From Gammaproteobacteria bacterium (lineage in GTDB: Bacteria; Pseudomonadota; Gammaproteobacteria; Acidiferrobacterales; Sulfurifustaceae), in contig SCRL01000069.1 of assembly GCA_004298065.1 (NCBI GenBank), forward strand, positions 1 through 64,000: a DNA stretch of 64,000 bases. The letters are read 5' to 3'. Shown one piece after another: positions 1-9,349 of the stretch. A model generated the notes under the pieces. It was given only the letters and a program-made list of their open reading frames with translations, ran no database searches and was not told the origin of the DNA. Both the position numbers and the translations under genes were made by a program. Positions within the stretch are counted from its first letter, which is position 1, and each line of letters opens with the position of its first letter.

Positions 1-743
1 GGTCGAAACCCGCCCGAAACGCCGCACCGCGGCGCGGTAGAGTTCCCACACCGGGTCCACGATGGGCTCGTCGTGCGTATCGATAATGTGGGTTTCGAGA
101 TTGCGATGCCCGGCAAGGTGAAATTGCTGCACGCGTTCGGTCGGCACGGCATTCAGATAGTCGAGCGGGTCGAAGCCGTGGTTGAAGCTGCTGACGTAAA
201 TGTTGTTTACGTCGAGCAGGATCAGGCAATCGGCCTGTTCCACGACCGCATTCAGGAATTCCCACTCGGTCATGGCCGATTGTTTGTAGGTCACGTAGCT
301 CGAAACATTTTCGAGCAGGATGCGCCGGCCGAGGAAGTCCTGAACTTGTTGCACACGCTCGGCGACGTGCGCGACCGCCTCTTCGGTGTAGGGCAGGGGC
401 AGCAGGTCGTGCATGTTTTTCCCGTGCACGCCGGTCCAGCAAAGGTGGTCTGACATCCAGGCCGGCTGGACGCGGTCGGCCAGCTGTTTCAGCTGGCGCA
501 GGTAGTCGCGATTCAGCGGCTCGGTCGAGCCGATGGACAGCGACACCCCGTGCATCACGAGAGGATAACGTTCACGGACACGGTCGAGAAAGTGCAACGG
601 TTTGCCACCGGGCACCATGTAGTTTTCGGAAATAATCTCGAACCAGTCCACCTGCGGTGTGCCGGCGAGAATCGCCTCGTAGTGATCGGTGCGCAGGCCG
701 AGGCCGAAACCGAGCGCAGGGGAAAGCAGCGAAGAAGACATGA
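1..743 (-). CDS. bufB: MNIO-family bufferin maturation enzyme (BufB/DUF692), C-terminus cut by the window edge
   Basis: Reads from ATG at 743 to the left edge, so the C-terminal end is missing (247 codons visible). I translated it by hand. It shows the conserved blocks of the multinuclear non-heme iron oxidase family: GLGLR near the start, [44 protein letters not shown] and HLAGH; the His, Asp, Glu and Asn residues in these blocks bind iron in characterised members. Such enzymes convert precursor cysteines to thiooxazole-type heterocycles. It is clearly paralogous to the complete enzyme at 25008-25880. It follows bufA2 (789-1055), its likely substrate. No Shine-Dalgarno sequence is visible before ATG 743, and a hairpin lies just upstream. 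A later in-frame start is unlikely because GLGLR begins at about residue 12. Confidence 0.9.
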
Positions 744-751
744 ACAAAGAA

Positions 752-781
752 ATCGGGCGCCCCTATAGACGCCCGATTTCC
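752..781 (-). terminator. Hairpin between bufA2 and bufB, likely leaky terminator
   Basis: A perfect 10-bp stem (AAATCGGGCG with CGCCCGATTT) closes a 10-nt loop. On the minus strand it follows the bufA2 stop and is followed by TTTCTTTG, a broken U-tract, only 8 nt before the bufB ATG. I infer partial termination, giving much more precursor than enzyme mRNA. Confidence 0.65.
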
Positions 782-788
782 GTCGGCG

Positions 789-1055
789 TTACGAGCCCTT
801 GGGCATCTCGTACTTGCCACCCTTGGCCTTGCAGTCCTTGGCGGACATCATCATCATACCCTTGCCCTTGCAGCCATTCTGGCCCTTGCAGGCGTTGGTG
901 GCGGTGGCGCACTCGCCCTTGCCTTTGCAGGCGTTGACGCCCATGCACATGACGTTGCCTTCGTGCTTGGCGGCGATGGCCGGAAGGGTGGCGGTGGCGA
1001 ACAGGCCGGCCGCGGCGGTGGCCAGGGCGATACCGGTGAGTTTCTTGGCGATCAT
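789..1055 (-). CDS. bufA2: BufA2-type bufferin precursor (secreted Cys-rich metallophore peptide)
   Basis: 88 residues. An N-terminal signal peptide (about 1-29, hydrophobic core then AIAA) precedes a small Lys/Gly-rich core with six cysteines at 37, 43, 49, 56, 62 and 75, four of them in repeated NACKG/GCKGKG-like units. That pattern is the BufA2 type of periplasmic bufferin. In characterised bufferins some cysteines are converted by the MNIO enzyme and the product sequesters copper; the metal here is inferred. ATG 1055 is chosen because GGAGAG lies 5-10 nt upstream and the signal peptide starts there. An ECF-type promoter lies about 100 bp upstream at 1155-1183. bufB follows. Confidence 0.85.
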   Translation of the reverse strand: MIAKKLTGIALATAAAGLFATATLPAIAAKHEGNVMCMGVNACKGKGECATATNACKGQNGCKGKGMMMMSAKDCKAKGGKYEMPKGS

Positions 1056-1154
1056 CTTTCTCTCCATGGGTAGGTTAGCGTTGATGTTGCGTACGGATTG
1101 CCCCGCCATTGGTCCTGCCGGTGGTGCAGCAGACGGGACGGGAACAACGCACAG

Positions 1155-1183
1155 TAGGACAGTCGCCAGTGACCGGAGGTTCC
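1155..1183 (-). promoter_or_regulatory. Putative ECF sigma promoter of bufA2
   Basis: On the minus strand GGAACC (1183-1178) is followed after 17 bp by GTCCTA (1160-1155). The -35 GGAAC and -10 GTC pattern is typical of ECF sigma factors, and it matches the element before the bufA1 paralogue (27481-27509) in both boxes and spacing. The predicted leader is about 95 nt. Confidence 0.5.
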
Positions 1184-1233
1184 CGCCGGATGGCGACGGT
1201 GCCAATGAATTGGCGACAACCGGCACAACCCCA

Positions 1234-1258
1234 TGACCGGCAAGGGTAATTCTGCCGG

Positions 1259-1261
<3 letters not shown>
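1234..1261 (-). terminator. Hairpin at the ettA stop codon
   Basis: A 9-bp stem (TGACCGGCA with TGCCGGTCA) contains the ettA stop codon. No U-tract follows on the minus strand, so it may be an mRNA 3' stem rather than a strong terminator. Confidence 0.35.
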
Positions 1262-2935
<1,674 letters not shown>

Positions 2936-3010
2936 GGAACGCTCGAGATTGAAATGAAAATGTGGTCGGGAATATCGGGACGGCGCGGCACGCCGTCAAG
3001 GGCTTCGATA

Positions 3011-5095
3011 TCAGGGCGCGGCGTTGCGCGCGGCGCCGCCTTGATGCATCTGCGAATCGGCTTCCTGGAAGTAATGACCCTGCACGTAGTCGACACCGAG
3101 GTTGAACAGGATCGACATGTCCTCGGCCTTTTCCACGCTCTTGGCGATGGTCTTCTTGTCGAGCGCCTGCGCCAACTGGATCGCCGCCTTGAGCGAGGCC
3201 TGGCTTACGCGGTCGGTAGAGAGGTTGCGCACGATCGCGCCGCTGATCTTGAGGAACTGCACCGGCAAATCGCGTAGCTGGTTGAGCGTGGCCAGGCTGG
3301 TGCCGAAGTTGTCCACGGTGAAGCGGCAACCGAGCTTCTTGACCGACTGGATGAAGGTCTTGGCGTCAGTGTAGTTCGCGATCACCGCCGTCTCGTCCAC
3401 TTCGAGCACCACGGCTTCCGGTTTGACCTTGAGTTCCTTGAGCCCCTTCATCAGCACCGCGAGCAACTCCGCATCCTTGAACGCATCCGGGCAGAGATTG
3501 ATGAACAGGCTGGTAGCGCGCCCCTGGCGATCGAGCTCCGCGAGCGCGCGCAACGACTGATCTAGCACCCAGCGGTCGATCGCCGGGCCGAGGCCGCCGG
3601 CCTCGGCCGCCGGCATGAACTGGCCGGGCTCGATGAGGTTGCCGTTCGGCTCCTGCAGGCGCAGCAGCACCTCGTACATCTCGGCGGCCTCGCCATGCAG
3701 GTTGATGATCGGCTGGTAGGTGAGTTGGAACTCGTTTTTTTCGAGCGCCGCCGTGACACGCTTGCTCCAGGTTTCGACCAGCGTCGGGTCGAGCATGGGC
3801 TTGCCGGCTTCGAGCTTGATCGCCGCGACCGTGGCCCTCGCTTTCTGTGCCGCGGCTTCGCGTGCCTGAGCAAAGGCGGTGGACATCACTGCCTGCAGGT
3901 TCGCCGTATTCTGGTCGATGACGGCGAGCCCGATGGCGCAGTCGCAAGCATAGGTCTTGCCGTCCTTGCTCAGGGACAGGTCCTTGAGGTTGCTGCGGAT
4001 GGTATCGGCCGCCTGCTTGAGCCCGGCTTCATCGGCGTTCGGCAGCAGCAGCGTGATCTCCTCGCCGCCGAAGCGGCCGGCCACGTCGCCAAACTTGTCG
4101 CGCAGGTACTTGGCCACCTGGATCAGAATGCGGTCGCCGGTGGCGTGGCCGAAGGTGGTGTTGATTTCCTTCAGCTGCGTCATGTCGAGGTACACGAGCC
4201 CGCTGCGCCCCTTGCCCTGTTTCGACAGGTCGACCTGCTTTTGCAGCTCCTGCAGGAAGGTACCGCGGTTGAAAAGTCCCGTGAGCGGATCGCGCTGGTT
4301 CAGGAACTGCAGCTTGTCCTCGACCGTCTTGCGCTTGGAGATGTCCACCGCCAGGATCTGGGCGCACTTCTCGCCGTGGATGGTGATGGGCGCTGCGGTC
4401 AGCTCGACGTGGACACGCGAGCCGTCGCGGCGGATCGCCTGGAATTCCTGCGCCGGTTGCGGACCCTGGTTGATGGCCTTGCGCAGGTAGTCCTTGAATC
4501 CCGCCTGGTCAGCCTTGTCGATCAGGTTCATGACCGGAATGCCTTCGAGTTCGCCGAAGTTTTCGTAGCCGAAGACGTCGAGGTAGGCCTGGTTGGCATC
4601 GATGTGCATGCCGTCCTGGCTGTAGCCGATGGCCTCGTGCGAGCCTTCGGTGACGGCGCGGTGCTTGTCCTCGGACTCCTTGGCCTGCTGCGCGAGGCTG
4701 CGGTGCTCGCGCGCCAGCTCCGCGACCGCCAGCTCGCGCTCCACGACCGGCGGGATGCGCACCGGCTGGTTCTTGAGGATCACGTCGCGCACTCCGGAAT
4801 GCATGATGCGCGCGAGGTCGGCGTCCTTGATAGCGCGTGTGAGTACGATGAACGGGATGTCGAGCCCGGCGCCCTTGACCAGCTCGAGCGCGATGTCGGC
4901 GCCGAAGTGGGGCAGGCTGAACTCCGACAGCACCACGTCCCACTCGCCTTTGGCGAGCGCGGCCTGAACGCCGGCGGCATCCTGCACGCGCTGCATCTTG
5001 AGCGTGTAGCCGGCCTTGCGCAGGGTGGTCTGGATGACCTCGACGTCGTCGGGCGAGTCGTCGACGATCAGCAGTCGCAGTATTTTCTTCTCCAC
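3011..5095 (-). CDS. REC-PAS-GGDEF-EAL c-di-GMP protein with degenerate receiver and EAL sites
   Basis: 694 residues, soluble. The order is receiver (about 1-120), coiled linker, PAS (about 150-255), GGDEF (about 265-420) and EAL (about 435-685). The receiver keeps the acidic pair D12-D13, but the phosphoacceptor position in VVLSEFSLP is Glu58. GGDEF reads GGEEI (343-347). EAL reads EVLLR (475-479); DDFG is VDNFG (594-598), so a metal-binding Asp is Asn596, and the KID motif is KIS (616-618). I infer a signalling or binding role, possibly weak cyclase activity, and doubtful phosphodiesterase activity. It has no obvious partner kinase nearby. Confidence 0.88.
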   Translation of the reverse strand: MEKKILRLLIVDDSPDDVEVIQTTLRKAGYTLKMQRVQDAAGVQAALAKGEWDVVLSEFSLPHFGADIALELVKGAGLDIPFIVLTRAIKDADLARIMHSGVRDVILKNQPVRIPPVVERELAVAELAREHRSLAQQAKESEDKHRAVTEGSHEAIGYSQDGMHIDANQAYLDVFGYENFGELEGIPVMNLIDKADQAGFKDYLRKAINQGPQPAQEFQAIRRDGSRVHVELTAAPITIHGEKCAQILAVDISKRKTVEDKLQFLNQRDPLTGLFNRGTFLQELQKQVDLSKQGKGRSGLVYLDMTQLKEINTTFGHATGDRILIQVAKYLRDKFGDVAGRFGGEEITLLLPNADEAGLKQAADTIRSNLKDLSLSKDGKTYACDCAIGLAVIDQNTANLQAVMSTAFAQAREAAAQKARATVAAIKLEAGKPMLDPTLVETWSKRVTAALEKNEFQLTYQPIINLHGEAAEMYEVLLRLQEPNGNLIEPGQFMPAAEAGGLGPAIDRWVLDQSLRALAELDRQGRATSLFINLCPDAFKDAELLAVLMKGLKELKVKPEAVVLEVDETAVIANYTDAKTFIQSVKKLGCRFTVDNFGTSLATLNQLRDLPVQFLKISGAIVRNLSTDRVSQASLKAAIQLAQALDKKTIAKSVEKAEDMSILFNLGVDYVQGHYFQEADSQMHQGGAARNAAP

Positions 5096-5147
5096 TTCCG
5101 CAAGGTCTCCTGGGGGCCCACGATTCTAGGACAAAACCCGGCCCACG

Positions 5148-6221
5148 TCAGTTGCTGGCGGGCCGAGTGATGTTTTCCAGCGGAAACGCCACGAGGTGGT
5201 CGGCCTGCACGCGGATGCCGACGCGTTCGCCGATGGCGTGGTCGGCGTGCGACGGGAACAGCGACAGCACCCGTCCGCCGCTCGGCAAGCGCAGGGTGTA
5301 GAGGATCTCGGCGCCCTTGAACGCGCGCTGCACGACCTCGGCCTTCAGCGCGCTTGCGGGATCGGGGACGATGTCGTCGGGGCGCAGCAACACCTCGATG
5401 TGCGCGCCCTTACCCCAGTCGTAGGCGCGGTTGCCCTGATACACGCCGATTTCGGTCTCGACCGTGTCCGGCGCGAGCAGCGTGCCCGGCAGGAACACGC
5501 CCTGGCCGATGAAGTCGGCGACAAAGCGGGAGCCGGGCTCGTGGTACAGGTTGTAGGGCGTGTCCCACTGCAGCAGCCGGCCCTCGTGCATCACGCCGAC
5601 CATGTCGCCGAGCGCGAACGCCTCGTGCTGGTCATGGGTGACGAGCACCGCGGTGGTGCCGCGGCGCTTGAAGATGTCGCGCACCTCGGTCGAGAGCCGC
5701 TCGCGCAGTTCGACGTCGAGGTTCGAGAACGGTTCGTCGAGCAGGATCAGGTCCGGGTTTGGCGCCAAGGCGCGTGCCAGCGCCACGCGCTGCTGCTGGC
5801 CGCCGGAAAGCTCGTGCGGGTAGCGATGGGCCATGCCGCCGAGGCCGACGAGTTCGAGGGTTTCGTCCACGATGCGTTGTTTTTCCGCTGCCGGCTTGTC
5901 GCGCAGCCCGAAACCGACGTTGCCGGCGACGTCGAGGTGCGGGAACAGGGCGTAATCCTGGAACACCATGCCGACGCGGCGCTTTTCCGGCGGTACCGTG
6001 AAGCCGTGGCGCGAGACGAGATAACCATTGAGGAAAACCTCGCCACCGGCGAGCGGATGAAAACCGGCGACAGCGCGCAGCACCGTGGTCTTGCCGCAGC
6101 CCGAGGGCCCGAGCAGCGACACGACCTGGCCGGTGCGCACGTGCAGCGTGAGCCCACGCACCACGACGCGCTCGTCGTAGTGGCATTCGACCTCACGCAG
6201 GATGAGCGACTCGTCCGTCAT
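5148..6221 (-). CDS. ABC transporter ATP-binding protein, FbpC/PotA-like
   Basis: 357 residues. It has an N-terminal ABC domain with Walker A GPSGCGKTT (about 39-47), Q-loop VFQDYALFPHL, signature LSGGQQQRVALARAL and Walker B LILLDEPFSNLD. A C-terminal TOBE-like domain (about 245-350) is typical of importers for ferric iron, polyamine, sulfate or molybdate. The closest look is ferric-iron FbpC, but the substrate is inferred. No permease or binding protein is next to it, so its partners must be encoded elsewhere. It starts at ATG 6221 and follows the c-di-GMP gene's promoter region on the same strand. Confidence 0.82.
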   Translation of the reverse strand: MTDESLILREVECHYDERVVVRGLTLHVRTGQVVSLLGPSGCGKTTVLRAVAGFHPLAGGEVFLNGYLVSRHGFTVPPEKRRVGMVFQDYALFPHLDVAGNVGFGLRDKPAAEKQRIVDETLELVGLGGMAHRYPHELSGGQQQRVALARALAPNPDLILLDEPFSNLDVELRERLSTEVRDIFKRRGTTAVLVTHDQHEAFALGDMVGVMHEGRLLQWDTPYNLYHEPGSRFVADFIGQGVFLPGTLLAPDTVETEIGVYQGNRAYDWGKGAHIEVLLRPDDIVPDPASALKAEVVQRAFKGAEILYTLRLPSGGRVLSLFPSHADHAIGERVGIRVQADHLVAFPLENITRPASN

Positions 6222-6233
6222 AAAGACAAGATA

Positions 6234-6310
6234 GACAGGATTTACAGGATTAACAGGATTAAACCGGAACGACGGGACCTGCCTTGGATTTTAATCCTGT
6301 GAATCCTGTC
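6234..6310. repeat. ACAGGATT-type palindromic intergenic repeat
   Basis: Three near-tandem ACAGGATT units (6234-6260) are answered by inverted TTAATCCTGT and GAATCCTGTC (6291-6310), making a long imperfect hairpin between argF and the ABC ATPase gene. This resembles REP-like elements and shows no coding potential. Confidence 0.6.
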
Positions 6311-6324
6311 CATTCGTTAACTTT

Positions 6325-7227
6325 TCAGGCCAGCAGGAATTCCAGCAGCGCCTTCTGCGCGTGCAGCCGATTCTCGGCCTCGTCCCAGACCACGCTCTGC
6401 GGCCCGTCGAGCACCTCGGCCGCGACTTCGAGGCCGCGGTAGGCCGGCAGGCAATGCATGAACAGCGCGTCGGGTTTGGCGCGCTGCATCAGCCTGGTCG
6501 TCACGGTGTAGCCCTTGAACGCCTTGAGACGCTTCGTCTTTTCTTTTTCCTGGCCCATGCTGGCCCAGGTGTCGGTGACCACGACATCGGCACCGTCCAC
6601 GGCCTTCTTCGGGTCGTGCATCAGCGTGACGTGCGTGGCGCAGGCCTTAAGCAGCTCCGCGTCCGGCTTGTAGCCCTTGGGGGTGGCGATGCTGAGATGA
6701 AAATCGAATTGCACCGCCGCTTCCATCCACGAGTGGCAGACGTTGTTGCCGTCGCCGACCCAGGCAGCGGTCTTGCCCGCGACCGGGCCGCGGTGCTCGA
6801 TCCAGGTCTGGATGTCGGCCAGCAGCTGGCAGGGGTGATGCATGTCGGTGAGCGCGTTGATCACCGGCACGCGCGAGTGCTGCGCGAAGCGTTCGACCAT
6901 CGCGTGGCTGTTGGCGCGAATGACGATCACGTCCACCATGCGCGACATCACGCGCGCGGTGTCTTCCACCGGCTCGCCGCGGTCGAGGTGCGTGTCGCGT
7001 GGCGAAAGAAACAGCGACGTGCCGCCGAGCTGGGCCATGCCGGTCTCGAACGACACGCGCGTGCGCGTCGAGGATTTCTCGAAGATCATGGCCATGGTTT
7101 TGCGCGGCAGCGGCGCCTGGACCTCACCGGCCTTGAGCGCGGTCTTCAGCTCGCGCGCGCGCTCCAGCACCTGTCTGAGCTCGGCGGCGGTGAAGTCGAA
7201 CAGCGTGAGAAAGTGACGCGCGCTCAC
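6325..7227 (-). CDS. argF: Ornithine carbamoyltransferase
   Basis: 300 residues. It catalyses carbamoyl phosphate plus L-ornithine to citrulline in arginine synthesis. The carbamoyl-phosphate loop SSTRTR (about 50-55), the HHPCQ motif (about 130) and HCLPA near the C-terminus (ornithine site) are all present. GTG 7227 is chosen because it overlaps the argD stop as GTGA and gives the family's usual length; the open frame upstream of it looks non-coding. It is the second gene of argD-argF. Confidence 0.95.
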   Translation of the reverse strand: MSARHFLTLFDFTAAELRQVLERARELKTALKAGEVQAPLPRKTMAMIFEKSSTRTRVSFETGMAQLGGTSLFLSPRDTHLDRGEPVEDTARVMSRMVDVIVIRANSHAMVERFAQHSRVPVINALTDMHHPCQLLADIQTWIEHRGPVAGKTAAWVGDGNNVCHSWMEAAVQFDFHLSIATPKGYKPDAELLKACATHVTLMHDPKKAVDGADVVVTDTWASMGQEKEKTKRLKAFKGYTVTTRLMQRAKPDALFMHCLPAYRGLEVAAEVLDGPQSVVWDEAENRLHAQKALLEFLLA

Positions 7228-8411
7228 GCGGCCGCCTTGCTCAGGAACGTGCGTATCGCGGGCGCCAGGCGCGTAACGATCTCGTCGGCCTCGGCATCGG
7301 AAAGAATCAGCGGTGGCAGCAGGCGCACGACGTTGTCGGCGGTGACGTTGATGAGCAGGCCGCTGTCGAGCGCGAGCTTCAACAATTCCTTGCACGGGCG
7401 GTCAAGCTCGATGGCGAGCATCAGGCCGCGTCCGCGAATTTCCTTCACGCCGGCTACGCCCGCGAGCGCATGGCGGAAGCCCGCGAGCAGGCGCTCGCCA
7501 AGCATGGCCGAGCGCCGGTCCAACTTCTCGGTTTCGAGGACATCGAGCACCGCCAGCGCCACGCGGCAAACGAGTGGATTACCGCTGAAGGTCGAACCGT
7601 GGTTGCCGGGGGAAAATACCTTGGCGGCCGCGCCCTGCGCGAGACAGGCGCCAATGGGCACGCCGTTGCCGAGGCCCTTGGCCAGGGTCATCACATCGGG
7701 GCGGACGTTTTCGTGCTGCCAGGCGAACCACTTGCCGGTGCGGCCCATGCCAGTCTGGATTTCGTCGAACATCAGGAGCCAGCCGCGCTCGTCGCAAATT
7801 TGGCGCAGGCCCTGGAGATAGCCCGCATCGGGAATCTGCACGCCGCCTTCGCCGGTGATGGGTTCGACCAGCACCGCGACGATGTCCTTATTGTGCTCCG
7901 CGACCGTGCGCACGGCCTCGAGGTCGTTGTACGGCACGCGATAGAAACCGGCCACCAGCGGCTCGAAGCCGGCCTGGATCTTGCGGTTGCCGGTGGCCGA
8001 GAGCGTAGCAAGCGTGCGGCCGTGGAAGCTGCCCTCCATGACGATGATGGATGGATGCAGGATGTCCTTCTTATGACCGTACAGGCGCGCGAGCTTGATC
8101 GCGGCTTCGTTGGCTTCGGCGCCGGAATTGCAGAAAAACACGTTGTCCATGGACGCCAGCTTGCACAGCCGCTCGGCCAGCTGCGCCTGCTCGGGGATTT
8201 CGTACCAGTTCGAGACGTGCAACAGCTTGCCGGCCTGATCGCACAGCGCGCGCGTCACCGCCGGGTGCGCATGGCCGAGGTTGCACACCGCCACGCCGGC
8301 GAGGGCGTCGAGGTATTTCTTGCCGTTGGTGTCCGTGAGCCATGCGCCCTCGCCGCGCACGAAGGCCACGGGCAGGGGGGCGAACACCGGCATTTGGTAT
8401 GAAGTCGTCAT
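7224..8411 (-). CDS. argD: Acetylornithine aminotransferase (PLP-dependent)
   Basis: 395 residues, class III aminotransferase that makes N-acetylornithine from N-acetylglutamate semialdehyde. It shows the PLP-phosphate region NSGAEANEAAIK, the substrate segment SFHGRTL, the LMFDEIQTG block and the Schiff-base lysine in TLAKGLGNG. The start at ATG 8411 (MTTSYQ) fits homologue length; longer in-frame starts would run through the leader hairpin at 8438-8456. It is translationally coupled to argF by a 4-bp overlap. Confidence 0.94.
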   Translation of the reverse strand: MTTSYQMPVFAPLPVAFVRGEGAWLTDTNGKKYLDALAGVAVCNLGHAHPAVTRALCDQAGKLLHVSNWYEIPEQAQLAERLCKLASMDNVFFCNSGAEANEAAIKLARLYGHKKDILHPSIIVMEGSFHGRTLATLSATGNRKIQAGFEPLVAGFYRVPYNDLEAVRTVAEHNKDIVAVLVEPITGEGGVQIPDAGYLQGLRQICDERGWLLMFDEIQTGMGRTGKWFAWQHENVRPDVMTLAKGLGNGVPIGACLAQGAAAKVFSPGNHGSTFSGNPLVCRVALAVLDVLETEKLDRRSAMLGERLLAGFRHALAGVAGVKEIRGRGLMLAIELDRPCKELLKLALDSGLLINVTADNVVRLLPPLILSDAEADEIVTRLAPAIRTFLSKAAA

Positions 8412-8437
8412 TTTTTCGAAGGCTGTAAAAACATAAA

Positions 8438-8456
8438 GGCGCCCTCCGGGGGCGCC
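8438..8456 (-). promoter_or_regulatory. Terminator-like hairpin in the argD leader
   Basis: GGCGCCC pairs with GGGCGCC around TCCGG; on the minus strand it is followed by TTTATGTTTTT. It ends 27 nt before the argD ATG and lies downstream of the strong terminator at 8517-8547, so it can only act on the argDF transcript. It could be an attenuator or just a leader stem. Confidence 0.4.
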
Positions 8457-8516
8457 ATCTCTACTACATGGCCAAAATTCTATGCTTTCCGGCCCAGAGT
8501 TCAAGCCCTACAGAAA

Positions 8517-8547
8517 CAGAAAAGCCCGGCAGGGCCGGGCTTTTCTG
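8517..8547. terminator. Rho-independent terminator, 14-bp perfect stem
   Basis: CAGAAAAGCCCGGC and its exact complement close an AGG loop, with A and T runs inside the stem so it can work in both directions. It ends the membrane gene at 8572-9069 and isolates argDF. Confidence 0.85.
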
Positions 8548-8571
8548 CACTTAAAAATGGCCCGATTCTGC

Positions 8572-9069
8572 CTACATCGTCGGCAGGCCGTGGGGGCCGG
8601 CCACCATGAAGAAGATCATGGGGATGGACAACATCGTATTGGTGCGTGAGGCCAGGAAGGCGATACGGGCGGCCTTGGCCTTGGCGGCGTCGTCGGCCTG
8701 GACCAGGCCCAGGACCTTCTTCTGGTTCGGCCAGATCAGCACCCAGACGTTGAAGAACATGATGGTGCCGAGCCAGGCGCCCAGGCCGATAGTCGCGCTC
8801 GTGCCCTTGAGCAGGAAGGCATCGGCGAACGACAGGTGGCTGGCGCGCATGAGGTAGGCCGCGCCCGTGATCCAGGTCACGACCGCCGCCCAACGGAAGA
8901 ACAGCAGCGCGCGCGGGGCGACGTGCTTGGAGATACCGGCGGCGGTACCGTCGGCTTTCGCCGCGGCCATGGCCGCACCCTGTACGAAATTAAAGTAATA
9001 GAGCAGGCCGATCCACATGATGCCGGCGAGGATGTGCAGCCAGCGGTCCACAATCAATTCAAAGCCCAT
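8572..9069 (-). CDS. Urate oxidase N-terminal domain (PuuD-like) membrane protein
   Basis: 165 residues with about four hydrophobic helices: one starting near residue 8 (LHILAGIMWIGLLYYF), then near 55, 90 and 145. This matches the membrane domain found at the N-terminus of PuuD-type urate hydroxylases, but the C-terminal cytochrome c of PuuD is absent. Stand-alone versions are common and their function is not settled; I do not claim urate oxidation here. The ATG is preceded by CGGAGACTAGCC. It lies directly downstream of a 34-residue membrane peptide gene with nearly the same leader, probably as one operon. Confidence 0.75.
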   Translation of the reverse strand: MGFELIVDRWLHILAGIMWIGLLYYFNFVQGAAMAAAKADGTAAGISKHVAPRALLFFRWAAVVTWITGAAYLMRASHLSFADAFLLKGTSATIGLGAWLGTIMFFNVWVLIWPNQKKVLGLVQADDAAKAKAARIAFLASRTNTMLSIPMIFFMVAGPHGLPTM

Positions 9070-9123
9070 GGCTAGTCTCCGCGATGTTCGTTTGTGTATT
9101 TATTTAAGGTATTGCCGCTCCGG

Positions 9124-9228
9124 TCAGCCCGCCGCCTTCAGGAAGTTGACGGCAAAAACATAGAGGATGACCGTCAAGACCACGCCGGCAATGACGGTGC
9201 CCCAGAGCGAGTCGAGTGGATTTTTCAT
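9124..9228 (-). CDS. 34-residue single-span membrane peptide
   Basis: Hand translation from ATG 9228 to TGA 9124 gives 34 residues: a short polar N-terminus (MKNPLDSLWG), one hydrophobic helix of about 20 residues, and a Lys/Gly tail. A clear ribosome site, CGGAGACAAGCC, sits just before ATG and is nearly the same as the leader of the downstream gene at 9069. It resembles single-span subunits that accompany larger membrane proteins. I do not recognise a family. Confidence 0.6.
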   Translation of the reverse strand: MKNPLDSLWGTVIAGVVLTVILYVFAVNFLKAAG

Positions 9229-9349
9229 GTGGCTTGTCTCCGCAACGGTTGAATAGAGGTTATGAGAATTCTTGACTGTTTTGATGGGGCGAAAGGGTAA
9301 GGCAGAATTGGAATGATTTCAAGTTAGCGTCCGATTGGCCAGTCGGTAA

